Source: Sphingobacterium multivorum
GTDB lineage: Bacteria > Bacteroidota > Bacteroidia > Sphingobacteriales > Sphingobacteriaceae
Direction of reading: 5' to 3'
Length of the DNA: 64,000 nt
NCBI RefSeq assembly: GCF_900457465.1
Contig: NZ_UAUU01000002.1
Location: 248,001-312,000, forward strand
The stretch's first letter is position 1, and every line of letters starts with the position of its first letter. This document shows positions 26,124-36,020 of this stretch, one piece after another. Both the position numbers and the translations under genes were made by a program. The notes beneath the pieces were generated by a model. The model was not told the DNA's origin. It saw nothing but the letters and a program-made list of their open reading frames with translations, and did not search any database.

Positions 26124-27698
26124 TTATCTAGCCCAAAAAATCTTCGAAGTATATTTATCTATTGAAGGAATATTTGCACTATTATAGTTAAACTCAGTAT
26201 TAGGATACATCACTCGCGTAGGCAACTTATCTGTAGCTGTAGCTTCAGAAGTTATTGAAACAAATGTATTATTTCTGTTTGCAATATTATTAGGATAATA
26301 TGCATTTGTATTCGGGTTAATCAATGAAGGATACCCTGTACGGCGATATTCGTTCCATGCCTCATGTCCAAACAAAAAATTGAAAGCAACATATTTCTGT
26401 GTAATTATGGCTTGCAATTTTTGTACATCCGAAGTGGCGCTTGCTATATTTACTAAATAGTTATTGGCATTTTCTGCTTTATAATTTGTTAAATAAGCTG
26501 TTAAATCGGCTGCAGAAACAGTTGTTGCATCCGCTTCATTTCTATTTAAATAATTATACGATGCTTTAATCCCCTCATCAAATAAAGTAGCCACAGTACC
26601 AGAAGTTATCCCTTTCAAAGCAGCTTCCGCTTGTAAGAAATAACTTTCCGAAGCCAACAAAATTGGCTGACCAGCCGCGGGGCCTTTTAATATTCCTTTT
26701 CCTGTATAGGATGTTGAAGAAGTACCTAAAAACCAAGAACTTGGTGCTTGACCACGACCAGCATCAGATTGCTGGTATCCCAACTGATTTACAGGCGTAG
26801 ACACCCCTGTCTTATAAATTAAATTAGCGCGAGCTGCATCAGATATTTTAGTACCATTATAAAATGTCATAATATAGGGCGTTGGCGCATATTGACTTGC
26901 AGCTCCTACAGCCGCTCCATCATAGGAATAAGCCCAAGCATTCCACATTGGATTTTGCTTACCGTCATTTTTAGTAAAGCCAGGATTAACAATCACATCA
27001 GCTGTTACAAACCCAACATCATCTAGTGTTGTTTTCGTAAATTGAACTTTATCTTTAGCACGCAATAACATTTTTAATTTCAACGTATTGCCTAATTGCG
27101 CCCATTTAATACCATCTCCTTTATATAAAAAGTCTGTATTTTTAAATAAAGTTGAAGATGTGCTCGTCTTAAAATAAGCTACCACGCTATCTAATTGTGT
27201 ACCCAAATCCTTATAGATATCCGTTGCTTTATCATAGGCAGGAGTAAGACTTGCTTTCCCTTTTAAGGCTTGTGAATAAGGAATATCATTATAAGTATCT
27301 ACCAGATTCACATAGTTATAGACTTTCAATAGTTTTGCAGCAAAATATAAATCCATTTGACCCTGTGGCTTGGCCGTATTTTCAACATATTGAAGATCAT
27401 TCAATATATCATAACTTGTTGACCACAAGGAGTTAAAATCAGTCGTAGTAAAATTATAGGAGATAATTGATCCCCAACCAGAAACTCCACCACCGTTTGC
27501 ACGATAACCGACCAGTTGTGTACCATAGCTATTATATGTAGGTACAAGGCGTGCTGTAGCTACTAAAGCCTGTGGAAAAACAAGTTGAGGAGTAGACTCT
27601 GTAGGATTATTGGGGTTATCATTGATATCCAATGCCTTGGAACATGAGGCTAAGCTCAATCCCAAGCAAGCGTATAGTAAAAATTTATTTCTTTTCAT
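26124..27698 (-). CDS. SusD/RagB family lipoprotein (SusD-like_2 type)
   Basis: A 524-residue lipoprotein with signal ending LSLASC. The DINDNPNNPTES segment directly after the anchor is the hallmark of the SusD-like_2 branch. The C-terminal half holds QKYVAFNFLFGHEAWNEYRRTGYP, the conserved block of this branch, at about residues 435-460. It forms the lid of the SusC channel next door and is separated from it by 12 bases. Another member of the same branch sits at 45621-47111. Confidence 0.93.
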   Translation of the reverse strand: MKRNKFLLYACLGLSLASCSKALDINDNPNNPTESTPQLVFPQALVATARLVPTYNSYGTQLVGYRANGGGVSGWGSIISYNFTTTDFNSLWSTSYDILNDLQYVENTAKPQGQMDLYFAAKLLKVYNYVNLVDTYNDIPYSQALKGKASLTPAYDKATDIYKDLGTQLDSVVAYFKTSTSSTLFKNTDFLYKGDGIKWAQLGNTLKLKMLLRAKDKVQFTKTTLDDVGFVTADVIVNPGFTKNDGKQNPMWNAWAYSYDGAAVGAASQYAPTPYIMTFYNGTKISDAARANLIYKTGVSTPVNQLGYQQSDAGRGQAPSSWFLGTSSTSYTGKGILKGPAAGQPILLASESYFLQAEAALKGITSGTVATLFDEGIKASYNYLNRNEADATTVSAADLTAYLTNYKAENANNYLVNIASATSDVQKLQAIITQKYVAFNFLFGHEAWNEYRRTGYPSLINPNTNAYYPNNIANRNNTFVSITSEATATDKLPTRVMYPNTEFNYNSANIPSIDKYTSKIFWAR

Positions 27699-27710
27699 TT
27701 TAAGATCAAA

Positions 27711-30700
27711 TTAGAGAGTTAAGTTCACAGAAAAACCGACATATCTTGATGGAGGCGTTTGACCCAAATTAGTCAAACCAATTGCATTACCATTTGACGA
27801 GCCATTTCCATCAGAATATTCTGGATCGGTATAAACATTTGATTTTGGCGTCCAGATAAATAAATTACGTCCTTGAACACTTACACGAGCCCCTTTAATT
27901 ACGTTTTGACCTGCCAAAAATGATTTTGGGATACGATAACTCACAGACATTTCGCGAATTTTCCAAAATGCCGCAGAAGTAATATAATTTTCTTGGATAC
28001 CCGTACGAGGCCCAGCAATTGACCAATATCCTGGTCCACCGTCGCGTACTGTAATATTTGTATTTTCCACGTATGATTGAGATGCCTCATCCCAATATGA
28101 AGAATTAGGAATAACAAAGCGGTCTCTGTTATAAATTCCGGTGTTATAGCCTGCGCCCGAAAAATCAAATGTACTACCACCCGCGTTATAAATATAATTA
28201 CCTGTACGGTACTCTGCTTGCGTATGGAATGATAAATCTTTCCAAGTCAAATCTAAATTAAGGCCAAGTGTGTGCGTAGGCATTGCTTTACCTAATATTT
28301 TGAGTGTACCATCTGATGAAGGATATCCAGTAACAGGGTCAACGATAATTCGACCTAAATCATCACGTTTGTAATAGGTACCTCTCAATACAGGGAAATC
28401 TTCTCCAGCTACCGCGTAAGAACCGGCACCAGCACTCGACCCACTAGTATAGGCTCCCAATTGTAAAACTTCAAGTCCTTCTGCAATAGATTCAACTTTA
28501 TTATTAAAATATGCATAATTTCCACCTACACTTAATTCCCAATTATCTGTACGAATTGGGATTACATTTAATTTAGTTTCAACTCCTTTACCTGTTGTTG
28601 TACCCGCATTTACAAGATAAGACCCATAACCTGTTGCTGTAGAAATTCCCGTCGGCACAACGTTATCAGTTGTGCGATTATCGTAATATGTGAAATCCCA
28701 ATTGATGCGTCTTTTTGCCCAAGCAGATTCAAAACCTACCTCAAAAGAACGCGTCATTTCAGGCTTCAAACCATCTTGTACTAACTGATTACCAACAGTA
28801 TGCCCTCCAATTCCATTATATGGATAACCTGCTCCTTGTGAAAATGTTGGCAAAAGACGATAAGCACCAAAGTCTGTTGATGACCCTAAATTCACTTGTC
28901 CTACTTTAGACCACGATGCTCTCACTTTTAAGAAATCTAAAGCTTTAAAATCTTTCAAACCTTCGAAGGCATCCGTTGGGATAAACGATAAGGCTGCTGA
29001 CGGATAGAAGAATGAACGGTTATTTGGCTCCAAAATAGAAACCCAATCATTACGTCCTGTTACGGTCAGGAATAGGTAATCCTTATAGCCAACGTCAATT
29101 TTACCCGTTAAACCAAATGTACGTGCCAGGTAATTCGCTTGATTAGCACTTGGGTTGTTGGTACTATTACCCAAATTATAAATCTCAGGAACAGCTAAAC
29201 CAGATACGCCCGCAGACATTCCAGAATATTCATTTTGAATAAATTGAAAAAGTGCAGTATAGTCAATTTTGAAGTCCCCAGTTTTATTATAGGCATGCGC
29301 TATAAAATCCGACACAATTCGAGTAGAATAATTAAATCCGTCCGTAACGCCACCTAAAATATTTTGATATTTATAGGTAGACGTTCCAGCCCAAGATTTT
29401 GTAAAATCTGAGAAGGTATATACGCCAGTCGTATTTTTATAGGATTGATTTGATGTAGTAACACCGACACGTCCCAAAACATCAAACCATTCAATTGGTT
29501 TATATCTTAATTCCAAGTTACCAATAAAATAATCATTTCTAGTCCGGCTACGATAATTATCTGCCATAAAATAAGGATTATTATAATAGGCATTGAAATA
29601 ACCATCAGGGGAAGCAAATGGATTATTTTGCCAGTCTTTATAATCGGTCAATGGAATTTGGCCAGGCGTATTTAAAACTCGCTCATAAATATTTGCTGCA
29701 GCAGAAGTCGTGTTGTACCTATTTTGAGCGTAATATGTCGAGTAGGTCAAATCAAGTCCTTCCACCAATCTACGCGTTCCAGAAAGCCGTGCCGAGGCTC
29801 TATTGTATTTATCACCTGGAATTGTACCCGTTGAAGTCAAATATTGACCTGACAAACGTAATGAACTATTTTCACTCTGCGAAGAGATCGACAAGTTAGT
29901 CATATTGGTTACACCTGTATCCCAGAAACCGTCTTTTCCTTTTTTACCTGCATAGCTATACGGAATACTTTGGATGCTACCATCTTGTAATGGATCCCCA
30001 ATTGGTCGAATTACGCCGTCATAAATTGGACCGTATTGCTGATTTTCATGCGGGTTATAGATCTGCAAATCATTGTCAGCTCCCGATCCAAATTGCTTTT
30101 GCATCTTCGGAAGAAAGTTTACAGATTCGAATGTAGTCGTATTCTCAAGATCTATTTGGAAGCCTAGACTACCTTTACCTTTTTTAGTTGTTACGATCAA
30201 GGCCCCGTTGGCCGCTTGAGAACCATACAATGCTGCAGCATTTGCACCGTTTAGTACAGTAACATCCTCGATATCATCTGGATTTAAGTTACCCAAGATC
30301 GATGAAGGGACGATAACGTTATCAACAACGATGAGGGCTTCGTTGTTACCTGTAAGTGAGCGCATACCGCGAAGCATAACCCTAAAATTAGGATTAACCC
30401 CCGATGTAACACCTTGTACCAGTAAACCGGCAACTTTACCGGTTAAACCCGTAACGACATTGGACGGCTTTGCTTGCATTAAGTCTTCAGCCTTAATTGT
30501 AGTCTGTGCAACACCGACAGAACGACGGCTAGCAGTTAACCCCGCACCAGTTACAACGACTTCATCCAAAACAGACTCATTGTCACTAAGTTGTATATTA
30601 TACAAACTGGAACCTTGTGCAACTGTGATTGTTTTGTCTGAATAGCCTACAGAACGAAAGACTAAAATTTTTCCAGTAGGAACATTAATGGAATAGTTAC

Positions 30701-30872
30701 CGTTTGCATCGGTTTGTGTGGCTTGGTTAGTACCTTGAATAACAATAGTAACGCCTGGCAACCCCTCGCCATTTGTACCTGTCACTCGTCCACTAACCTT
30801 CTTTTCTTGGGCGAATGCTACCGAAGTGAGGATAGCACCACCCAATAAAAAACTGAGTAGTTTGTGTTTCAT
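27711..30872 (-). CDS. SusC/RagA family TonB-linked outer-membrane protein
   Basis: A 1053-residue receptor with signal peptide (MKHKLLSFLLGGAILTSVAFAQ), carboxypeptidase-regulatory-like domain at about 26-105, plug at about 115-230 (VMLRGMRSLTGNNEALIVVD, VLNGANAAALYGSQAANGAL) and a barrel ending VGFSVNLTL. It heads an operon of SusC, SusD-like_2, DUF1735-like lipoprotein and TonB-C-like protein. A clean promoter lies about 155 bases upstream. The sigma/FecR pair at 31329-33160 is 450 bases away and may or may not control it: this receptor has no STN domain, so direct FecR signalling is doubtful. Confidence 0.95.
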   Translation of the reverse strand: MKHKLLSFLLGGAILTSVAFAQEKKVSGRVTGTNGEGLPGVTIVIQGTNQATQTDANGNYSINVPTGKILVFRSVGYSDKTITVAQGSSLYNIQLSDNESVLDEVVVTGAGLTASRRSVGVAQTTIKAEDLMQAKPSNVVTGLTGKVAGLLVQGVTSGVNPNFRVMLRGMRSLTGNNEALIVVDNVIVPSSILGNLNPDDIEDVTVLNGANAAALYGSQAANGALIVTTKKGKGSLGFQIDLENTTTFESVNFLPKMQKQFGSGADNDLQIYNPHENQQYGPIYDGVIRPIGDPLQDGSIQSIPYSYAGKKGKDGFWDTGVTNMTNLSISSQSENSSLRLSGQYLTSTGTIPGDKYNRASARLSGTRRLVEGLDLTYSTYYAQNRYNTTSAAANIYERVLNTPGQIPLTDYKDWQNNPFASPDGYFNAYYNNPYFMADNYRSRTRNDYFIGNLELRYKPIEWFDVLGRVGVTTSNQSYKNTTGVYTFSDFTKSWAGTSTYKYQNILGGVTDGFNYSTRIVSDFIAHAYNKTGDFKIDYTALFQFIQNEYSGMSAGVSGLAVPEIYNLGNSTNNPSANQANYLARTFGLTGKIDVGYKDYLFLTVTGRNDWVSILEPNNRSFFYPSAALSFIPTDAFEGLKDFKALDFLKVRASWSKVGQVNLGSSTDFGAYRLLPTFSQGAGYPYNGIGGHTVGNQLVQDGLKPEMTRSFEVGFESAWAKRRINWDFTYYDNRTTDNVVPTGISTATGYGSYLVNAGTTTGKGVETKLNVIPIRTDNWELSVGGNYAYFNNKVESIAEGLEVLQLGAYTSGSSAGAGSYAVAGEDFPVLRGTYYKRDDLGRIIVDPVTGYPSSDGTLKILGKAMPTHTLGLNLDLTWKDLSFHTQAEYRTGNYIYNAGGSTFDFSGAGYNTGIYNRDRFVIPNSSYWDEASQSYVENTNITVRDGGPGYWSIAGPRTGIQENYITSAAFWKIREMSVSYRIPKSFLAGQNVIKGARVSVQGRNLFIWTPKSNVYTDPEYSDGNGSSNGNAIGLTNLGQTPPSRYVGFSVNLTL

Positions 30873-31026
30873 ATGTTTATGTTTAATTAAGTATGTTTAT
30901 TTAAATTCTTGGCAATAAAGCACCTTGGCTAGCGAATTTTTTACTTCTCAATAATTATTATAAGCTATGTTAGTTAGTCATACATCTTTTAAGTCAGCAA
31001 TGTCAGCTGTTAAAAAATGTTAAATA

Positions 31027-31056
31027 CAAATTTATAACTTTTTTTAACTTTTGCAA
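31027..31056 (-). promoter_or_regulatory. Bacteroidota-type promoter of SusC operon
   Basis: Minus strand: TTG at 31056-31054, 19-base spacer, TAAATTTG at 31034-31027, about 155 bases before the SusC start. The rest of the 456-base gap (to 31328) is AT-rich without a gene. Confidence 0.65.
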
Positions 31057-31328
31057 TGCAAGCATAACTTTGTGATAACATTTATTTCACAATAAAGTAT
31101 AAATAATTGAAATACAGGATTTTATTTTTCAAAATACATTAACACAAAGTAACATACTTATCATACCAATTCTATTTATGCATGTTAATTAATTCATTAA
31201 TTCACTTATTCAACCTCATCCTCTGATCAGACTTCCATTTTTAAACATAAATTTCTCGTAAAATTCAGTCCAACCTTAATCCCCTAAGCCCCCTTATCTG
31301 TACACTTTACCTGACTCATAAATACCTC

Positions 31329-32582
31329 TCATTTCATCGCCGTACGACTTTCCTTATGATCTTCAGGGCAAAAACTTATCATCCCTTTTTTCTCATACAT
31401 TAACACCCCAGCGTCGCGTATCACAGCATAGACCTTTTCCCGACTGGTCTTGTAGCACACAGTCGTACTTATGAGCTTATTCGGTATGCAGTTCATATTT
31501 TTGACCGTAAATCCATGCCAGCGGCTCATCTGCCAGACAAATTCTGTCAGTGGGACATCTTTGTATTCCCGGACAGCATTCGCCCATTGCGAAGCTTGTT
31601 CAAAATCCCCATTCGTTAAATAAAATAAACTATCCCTTCGTATTTCTTCACCCTTCGGTAAATAGGATTTGATAACCGCAACTTCATCCAAACATTGAAG
31701 CACCTGTCTTTTGCTTGATCTGCGATCAGAAACTAAAACTTCTCCATATGATACCGTTGCTCGCGTAAACTGGGCATAAGAAGCTAATTCAAACCTCCCG
31801 TAATCACTCAAAATTTTCCCATTGCTAGTTTGTATTACCATCACGCCCCCAAACAGTTGTCCAGGAATATCTATAAGCGCCTCGCCCTCGATAAACAGAT
31901 GTGTACTATCTCCTTGCGTCAACGGATAACGAAGAGTTGATTGGGCATTTAGCCGGACCCGCATACCGTACGGAAATTCTATAACACATTGCTGACGAGC
32001 AGCTGTTCTGATCACGATATCCGTCTCGTTGGCATTTATTTCCCGCCCACTGGATGATTTATCAAATTCCAATACCCCCTCGGCGGTCTTGGCGAGCGAA
32101 ATACCGTTTAAATCAAGCAATACTCCGGTTGCATTCGTATCCAATCGAATGATAGATGAATCAGCAAGCATTATTGTACCTGCAGATTCAGACAATGGTA
32201 TTTCCGTACCAGAGGACATACTAGCACATTCCAGACCGATTTCAGCCCTATAATTCCTGTGTTTTGAAATCAAAATTACACTCGACACTAAAACAAATAA
32301 AACCGCTGCTGCAGCACACCCCCACCATAATTGCCTTTTCTTTTTCCTAGCTAACCGATCTCCCGCAGCCCGGATCTGTTCAAAATCAGGCCGCCAATCG
32401 AATGACAGTTCGTTTGACCGATCATTAGACATTTCTTCGATCACCTCGGCAATCATTGCATCAAATTCCTCTTCACTAAAAATTTTCTCCGCTGCTTCTA
32501 ATTGATCGGATTCTGTCAAACTGATACTCGCGTCCATACGATTTCTGATCAGTTCTTTTACATATGTTCTGTTGTAAATCAT
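31329..32582 (-). CDS. FecR family anti-sigma factor
   Basis: A 417-residue FecR-type protein: cytoplasmic N-terminal part of about 95 residues, a membrane helix at about 97-117 (AAAAVLFVLVSSVILIS), then the FecR domain (FPYGMRVRLNAQSTLRYPL; SYGEVLVS) and a C-terminal DUF4974-like domain. It starts 11 bases after the sigma gene stop. It should hold the sigma factor inactive until a receptor signals. The nearest TonB receptors lack STN domains, so its partner may be remote or the signalling may be of another kind. Confidence 0.9.
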   Translation of the reverse strand: MIYNRTYVKELIRNRMDASISLTESDQLEAAEKIFSEEEFDAMIAEVIEEMSNDRSNELSFDWRPDFEQIRAAGDRLARKKKRQLWWGCAAAAVLFVLVSSVILISKHRNYRAEIGLECASMSSGTEIPLSESAGTIMLADSSIIRLDTNATGVLLDLNGISLAKTAEGVLEFDKSSSGREINANETDIVIRTAARQQCVIEFPYGMRVRLNAQSTLRYPLTQGDSTHLFIEGEALIDIPGQLFGGVMVIQTSNGKILSDYGRFELASYAQFTRATVSYGEVLVSDRRSSKRQVLQCLDEVAVIKSYLPKGEEIRRDSLFYLTNGDFEQASQWANAVREYKDVPLTEFVWQMSRWHGFTVKNMNCIPNKLISTTVCYKTSREKVYAVIRDAGVLMYEKKGMISFCPEDHKESRTAMK

Positions 32583-32593
32583 TTCACCATGTA

Positions 32594-33160
32594 TTAAACA
32601 AATAAGCCCATAAGATCTTTCAGCTTTTTTCGGATCACCTTAAGTGCCCTCGACAGTTTATTTTTCACCGTCTGTTCTGCCATTCCATAGGCTGCCATTA
32701 ATTCTTTATTACTCCTGCCTTCAAACTTCGATTTAATGACGAGCTCCCGATCCTGGGGAGGCAATTCTTCACAAGCCTCCAAGATCAGCATCTCAAGTTC
32801 GTTGTAGGCAAATCTATCGTCTGCGCATTGACCACTAGCCATGTCCAGACCATTATCGAGCGAAATCTTATTATATTTTGCCTTATCTCTAATGTAATAA
32901 AGAGCTTTATTTTTGGCTACGCGTTGCATCCAATATACAGGTGCTTCTAGCTTTGCGACCAATTGCCTTTTTTCCCAGATTACAATTAATGTCTCATTCA
33001 ATACATCCTTGACTAGATCGTCATCATCATAAATAAAACGACGGATATACTTTTCCAGACTCCCGCCATAATGCGCAAAAATCTGCTCAAGCGCTGCATT
33101 AGGCTTTGAGTCTAATAATTGAAAAAAGTAACGATCGTACATATTTGTTTCTTTTGCCAT
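32594..33160 (-). CDS. ECF sigma-70 factor (FecI-like)
   Basis: A 188-residue ECF sigma factor with region 2 (about 25-95; YIRRFIYDDDDLVKDVLNET, VYWMQRVAKNKALYYIRDK) and region 4 (about 125-180; PPQDRELVIKSKFEGRSNKE, then AYGMAEQTVKNKLSRALKVI). It forms a pair with the following FecR gene. In contrast to the first sigma factor it lacks a hydrophobic tail (it ends GLFV). A promoter of standard type lies about 150 bases upstream. Confidence 0.92.
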   Translation of the reverse strand: MAKETNMYDRYFFQLLDSKPNAALEQIFAHYGGSLEKYIRRFIYDDDDLVKDVLNETLIVIWEKRQLVAKLEAPVYWMQRVAKNKALYYIRDKAKYNKISLDNGLDMASGQCADDRFAYNELEMLILEACEELPPQDRELVIKSKFEGRSNKELMAAYGMAEQTVKNKLSRALKVIRKKLKDLMGLFV

Positions 33161-33313
33161 TCGTCTATCCTCTCTAACATCATTTTCAATAAATTAAAAA
33201 CTTAAAAATCAGATACTTATAAAAAACACAGCGTATTAGCAGGTACGAACTAGCCTTTATTGCTAGTAGTATATAGAAGAATTAGAAGATTAGATTTTAA
33301 ATCAGTAATAAGA

Positions 33314-33344
33314 CAAAGGTAATAAAAGCTATATAACAAACCAA
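33314..33344 (-). promoter_or_regulatory. Bacteroidota-type promoter of sigma/FecR pair
   Basis: Minus strand: TTG at 33344-33342, 20-base spacer, TACCTTTG at 33321-33314. The sigma/FecR pair thus appears to be read by the housekeeping sigma factor. Confidence 0.6.
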
Positions 33345-33451
33345 GAAAAACAACATACAATATACTGATTATCAAATAGTTGAATTCAAAATTCGACCAA
33401 ATACTCTTATGCTTCTTTTATAGATTAGGAAAGACAGTAACAACTAAAAAA

Positions 33452-34009
33452 ATGAACGCAAGAACAGCACATATCACAATGGAAAGCATCCGAATCGGAT
33501 TTATGGTCTTTTGGATCTATGTGGCTATAGACAAGCTCATAGAACCCAGTGCATTCCAGGATGCTCTTCTCCGGCAACCGTTACCAAGCAGCTGGGCAAA
33601 ACCTCTTTCTCTTGCACTTCCTACTTTTGAATTCACTACCGGAATCCTTTTAGCCGGTCGGTATAAAAAAATAGGATTACTGCTATCTATAGCTTTATTA
33701 TCCTCTTTCAGTGTCTATATTGCATTGGGACTACTCAATCTATATCCGCAGAAACCGTGTGGCTGCGCATCCGTATTTGAAAGTTTGTCGTGGGAATGGC
33801 ATTTGGTGGTAAATATGGTCCTTTTTACGTTATCCATATTGGGATGGTACTTGACTGGCCCAACCAGCCCCATGGAAAGGCACGAGAAAAGGAACCTATC
33901 AATTGCCTTTACCTTTACACCGCCCGTTCATTTAGGTATTGTCATACACTGTCTTTATCACACTTCTCAAAAACGCTTTCCGCGAAAATTTGCACTATTT
34001 CCGGCTTAG
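33452..34009 (+). CDS. MauE/DoxX-like redox-associated membrane protein
   Basis: About 185 residues from the ATG at 33452 (preferred to 33380, because the earlier residues look unrelated). Four membrane helices are visible around residues 12-30, 52-70, 75-95 and 118-136, and a KPCGCASVF segment (Cys 103 and 105) sits in the loop typical of MauE-like proteins, which pass reducing power across the membrane. The last 45 residues are basic and unusual for the family. It is divergent from the sigma/FecR pair and precedes a small Cys-containing exported protein; a SusC/SusD pair and a TlpA-like thioredoxin follow on the other strand. Confidence 0.75.
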   Translation: MNARTAHITMESIRIGFMVFWIYVAIDKLIEPSAFQDALLRQPLPSSWAKPLSLALPTFEFTTGILLAGRYKKIGLLLSIALLSSFSVYIALGLLNLYPQKPCGCASVFESLSWEWHLVVNMVLFTLSILGWYLTGPTSPMERHEKRNLSIAFTFTPPVHLGIVIHCLYHTSQKRFPRKFALFPA

Positions 34010-34176
34010 CCGGTATAGAAATAAATTATGATACGTGATGGACAGCCCGTAAAAATCGATCCCGAGGTATAAAACAGACTAAAACACCTCGTTAAAGCAA
34101 GGTTTCAGTCATCAATAAAAAATTTGAGTTTTTTGTGGAGGTAAACTTTTTTTGCTCTTATAAAAAAGGCCTCGGT

Positions 34177-34590
34177 ATGAAAGCAATATCTTTCATCAAA
34201 AAGCATGCAACGGTGATGTTAGCCGGAGCTGCAATAATTGGATTCAGTTCTTTTAAAGTAATTAAACTAAATAACGAAAATAAAGATACTGATCTAATAT
34301 TTACGTATGTTCCGCCAGCTGGTTCTCCAGCCCCCTATTCGGATACAAACGTAAAAAATACTGCAAATTGGCAGAGGAGTTCTACCAGCTGCTCAGATTC
34401 GGAAGATCAGGATGTCGCTTGTTCAATTGCCGTACCATCTACCAGCACGATGAATAGTGGAAATAATATCGATCCTTCCAAAGTAACGATCGAGACGTTT
34501 CAGCACAGCACCAACAACTATGGTGTGTCTCCTTCTTCAGCGTCCACACCGGAGTACAATGATCCATTGAACAAACCTTTGGATCCATAA
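34177..34590 (+). CDS. Small exported protein, DUF6520-like
   Basis: A 137-residue protein from the ATG at 34177 (chosen because it opens a Sec-type signal: MKAISFIKKHATVMLAGAAI). The mature part is rich in Ser, Thr and Pro and holds two cysteines (TSCSDSEDQDVACSI), a pattern of the DUF6520-type small proteins often found beside MauE-like genes. Function unknown. A disulfide substrate or redox partner of the MauE/TlpA pair is conceivable but only inferred. It is followed by a strong terminator. Confidence 0.6.
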   Translation: MKAISFIKKHATVMLAGAAIIGFSSFKVIKLNNENKDTDLIFTYVPPAGSPAPYSDTNVKNTANWQRSSTSCSDSEDQDVACSIAVPSTSTMNSGNNIDPSKVTIETFQHSTNNYGVSPSSASTPEYNDPLNKPLDP

Positions 34591-34595
34591 ATCGA

Positions 34596-34630
34596 AAAGC
34601 CCATAGCCCCTAATTTCGGCTATGGGCTTT
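34596..34630 (+). terminator. Terminator after the small exported protein gene
   Basis: AAAGCCCATAGCC (34596-34608) and GGCTATGGGCTTT (34618-34630) form a 13-base perfect stem between the convergent small gene and SusD gene. The A-run and T-run are short, but it could act in both directions. Confidence 0.8.
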
Positions 34631-34662
34631 CAGCACAATGATACATTGGATTGATTAAGTTC

Positions 34663-36009
34663 TTATCTTAGAAAAGCATCTAAGTCTGTAGGAGTATTTA
34701 AAATTAGCTTTGATGAATTCGGACTAAGCTCCACCCGCTCCCCTTCTATCATCCGAACCATTTTAATGGCTGTTCCTTCGAGGTTCAAGCGTTTAATATC
34801 TGATAAACGAATTCCCCTCATCAACAGTTCTTTTCGTCTTTCCAGCAATACAATCCCCAAAGCTTCGTTGTTATCCTGTGCTGCTTTTGGCACAAATACC
34901 TTCGTACGATCCCACCGATTTTTTAGCAGGAGATTAACATCCTGCATGCTCGCTTTCAAAGTACCTTTCCGGGCATTGCTTTCCGCGCGTATCAGAAGCA
35001 TCTCTGCCGTTGTTAACCCCGAAAACATCCACTGTATGGAATGGGAATAAGTTCCTTTAAATTTAAAATACTTGCCGGAAGCACTAAAAAAAGCTATCCG
35101 TCTCAGATCGGCACTGTCATAGCTATTCATTAAATTAGAATCGATTAAAGCACGCGTTGGGATATAGTTCTGAAACTTTTGACCCATTTCAGAATAAAAG
35201 ATCGTTTCCTTCGTAAACTTCGAAAAGGGCACCGAAGCGCTAATCTTTATTCCGTCTTCAGGCTGATTATAATCCATTAGCTCATTGAACAGCTTCAACG
35301 ATTCGTCGGCGGCATTTCCTGCTTGTTCGTAAAGGCCCATGGACAGGTAAGCCCGGGCTAATAGTGCATATGCGCCTGCTTTTGAAGGCCGTGATTTCAG
35401 CAATGGGACATCATCTAAATTTTCCGCGGCCGTTTGAGCATCTTTCAATACTTGCTGATAGCATTCACCTACCGTAGAAAATTCACTCTTCACATTGAAA
35501 TCAGATTTAAAACGCAAGACAATGCCTTTCTCCCCATTCTGTCCCTCCGGATCAAACGCTGGAGCGTAAGTCCATAATAACTGAAGTAAATAGTAAGCCC
35601 TGTAAAAATGGGCCGAGCCATAGACATTTTTCCAGTCACTGCTGTTGACATCGGTCCTTTCAATTTTGTCCAATATTTCCAGGCAAAAGTTGGCATTATA
35701 TATAGGCAGGTAGGCAGAAGACCAATCATTGGGATATGCATAATCGAAAGCTTCCCATTTGTACAGCAACTTCATTTCCGGTAAAAGAGCCTTATAATTG
35801 TTGTCCAGCAGAAAATAATCATCAGCTGCCGATTCAGCATATGAAGGTGTTCTCCGCTCATTCATATAGCCAAAATCATCCAGTATCTCCTGCAGGTCCC
35901 GTATCGATGCCGGAACCTGATAGGCATTGCTATTCTTTGGATCAAGGTAATGGCTGCAGGAAGTACATGCAACCAGACAGCATAAAATAAAATATATCGT
36001 CAATTTCAT
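34663..36009 (-). CDS. SusD/RagB family lipoprotein
   Basis: A 448-residue SusD-type protein. The N-terminus has a short signal with Cys residues in CLVACTSCSHYLDPKN, giving a lipobox. The protein shows the SusD helical core (HFYRAYYLLQLLWTYAPAF at about 130-150; ALLARAYLSMGLYEQAGNAAD at about 210-230) and the conserved end LLERRKELLMRGIRLSDIKRL at about 385-405. It starts 12 bases after the SusC stop. In this cassette the SusC, SusD and TlpA-like genes are in one transcription unit. Confidence 0.92.
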   Translation of the reverse strand: MKLTIYFILCCLVACTSCSHYLDPKNSNAYQVPASIRDLQEILDDFGYMNERRTPSYAESAADDYFLLDNNYKALLPEMKLLYKWEAFDYAYPNDWSSAYLPIYNANFCLEILDKIERTDVNSSDWKNVYGSAHFYRAYYLLQLLWTYAPAFDPEGQNGEKGIVLRFKSDFNVKSEFSTVGECYQQVLKDAQTAAENLDDVPLLKSRPSKAGAYALLARAYLSMGLYEQAGNAADESLKLFNELMDYNQPEDGIKISASVPFSKFTKETIFYSEMGQKFQNYIPTRALIDSNLMNSYDSADLRRIAFFSASGKYFKFKGTYSHSIQWMFSGLTTAEMLLIRAESNARKGTLKASMQDVNLLLKNRWDRTKVFVPKAAQDNNEALGIVLLERRKELLMRGIRLSDIKRLNLEGTAIKMVRMIEGERVELSPNSSKLILNTPTDLDAFLR

Positions 36010-36020
36010 ACAGCAAATGG

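Noticed and set aside
31057..31328. Gap between the FecR gene and SusC promoter as a possible gene
   Set aside because: AT-rich, with no open frame of reasonable length or ribosome-binding site; treated as non-coding.
33790..34038. Open frame overlapping the end of the MauE-like gene
   Set aside because: The MauE-like frame has the membrane helices and the CGC loop; the alternative frame has no domain. Still, the unusual C-terminus of the MauE-like protein leaves some doubt.
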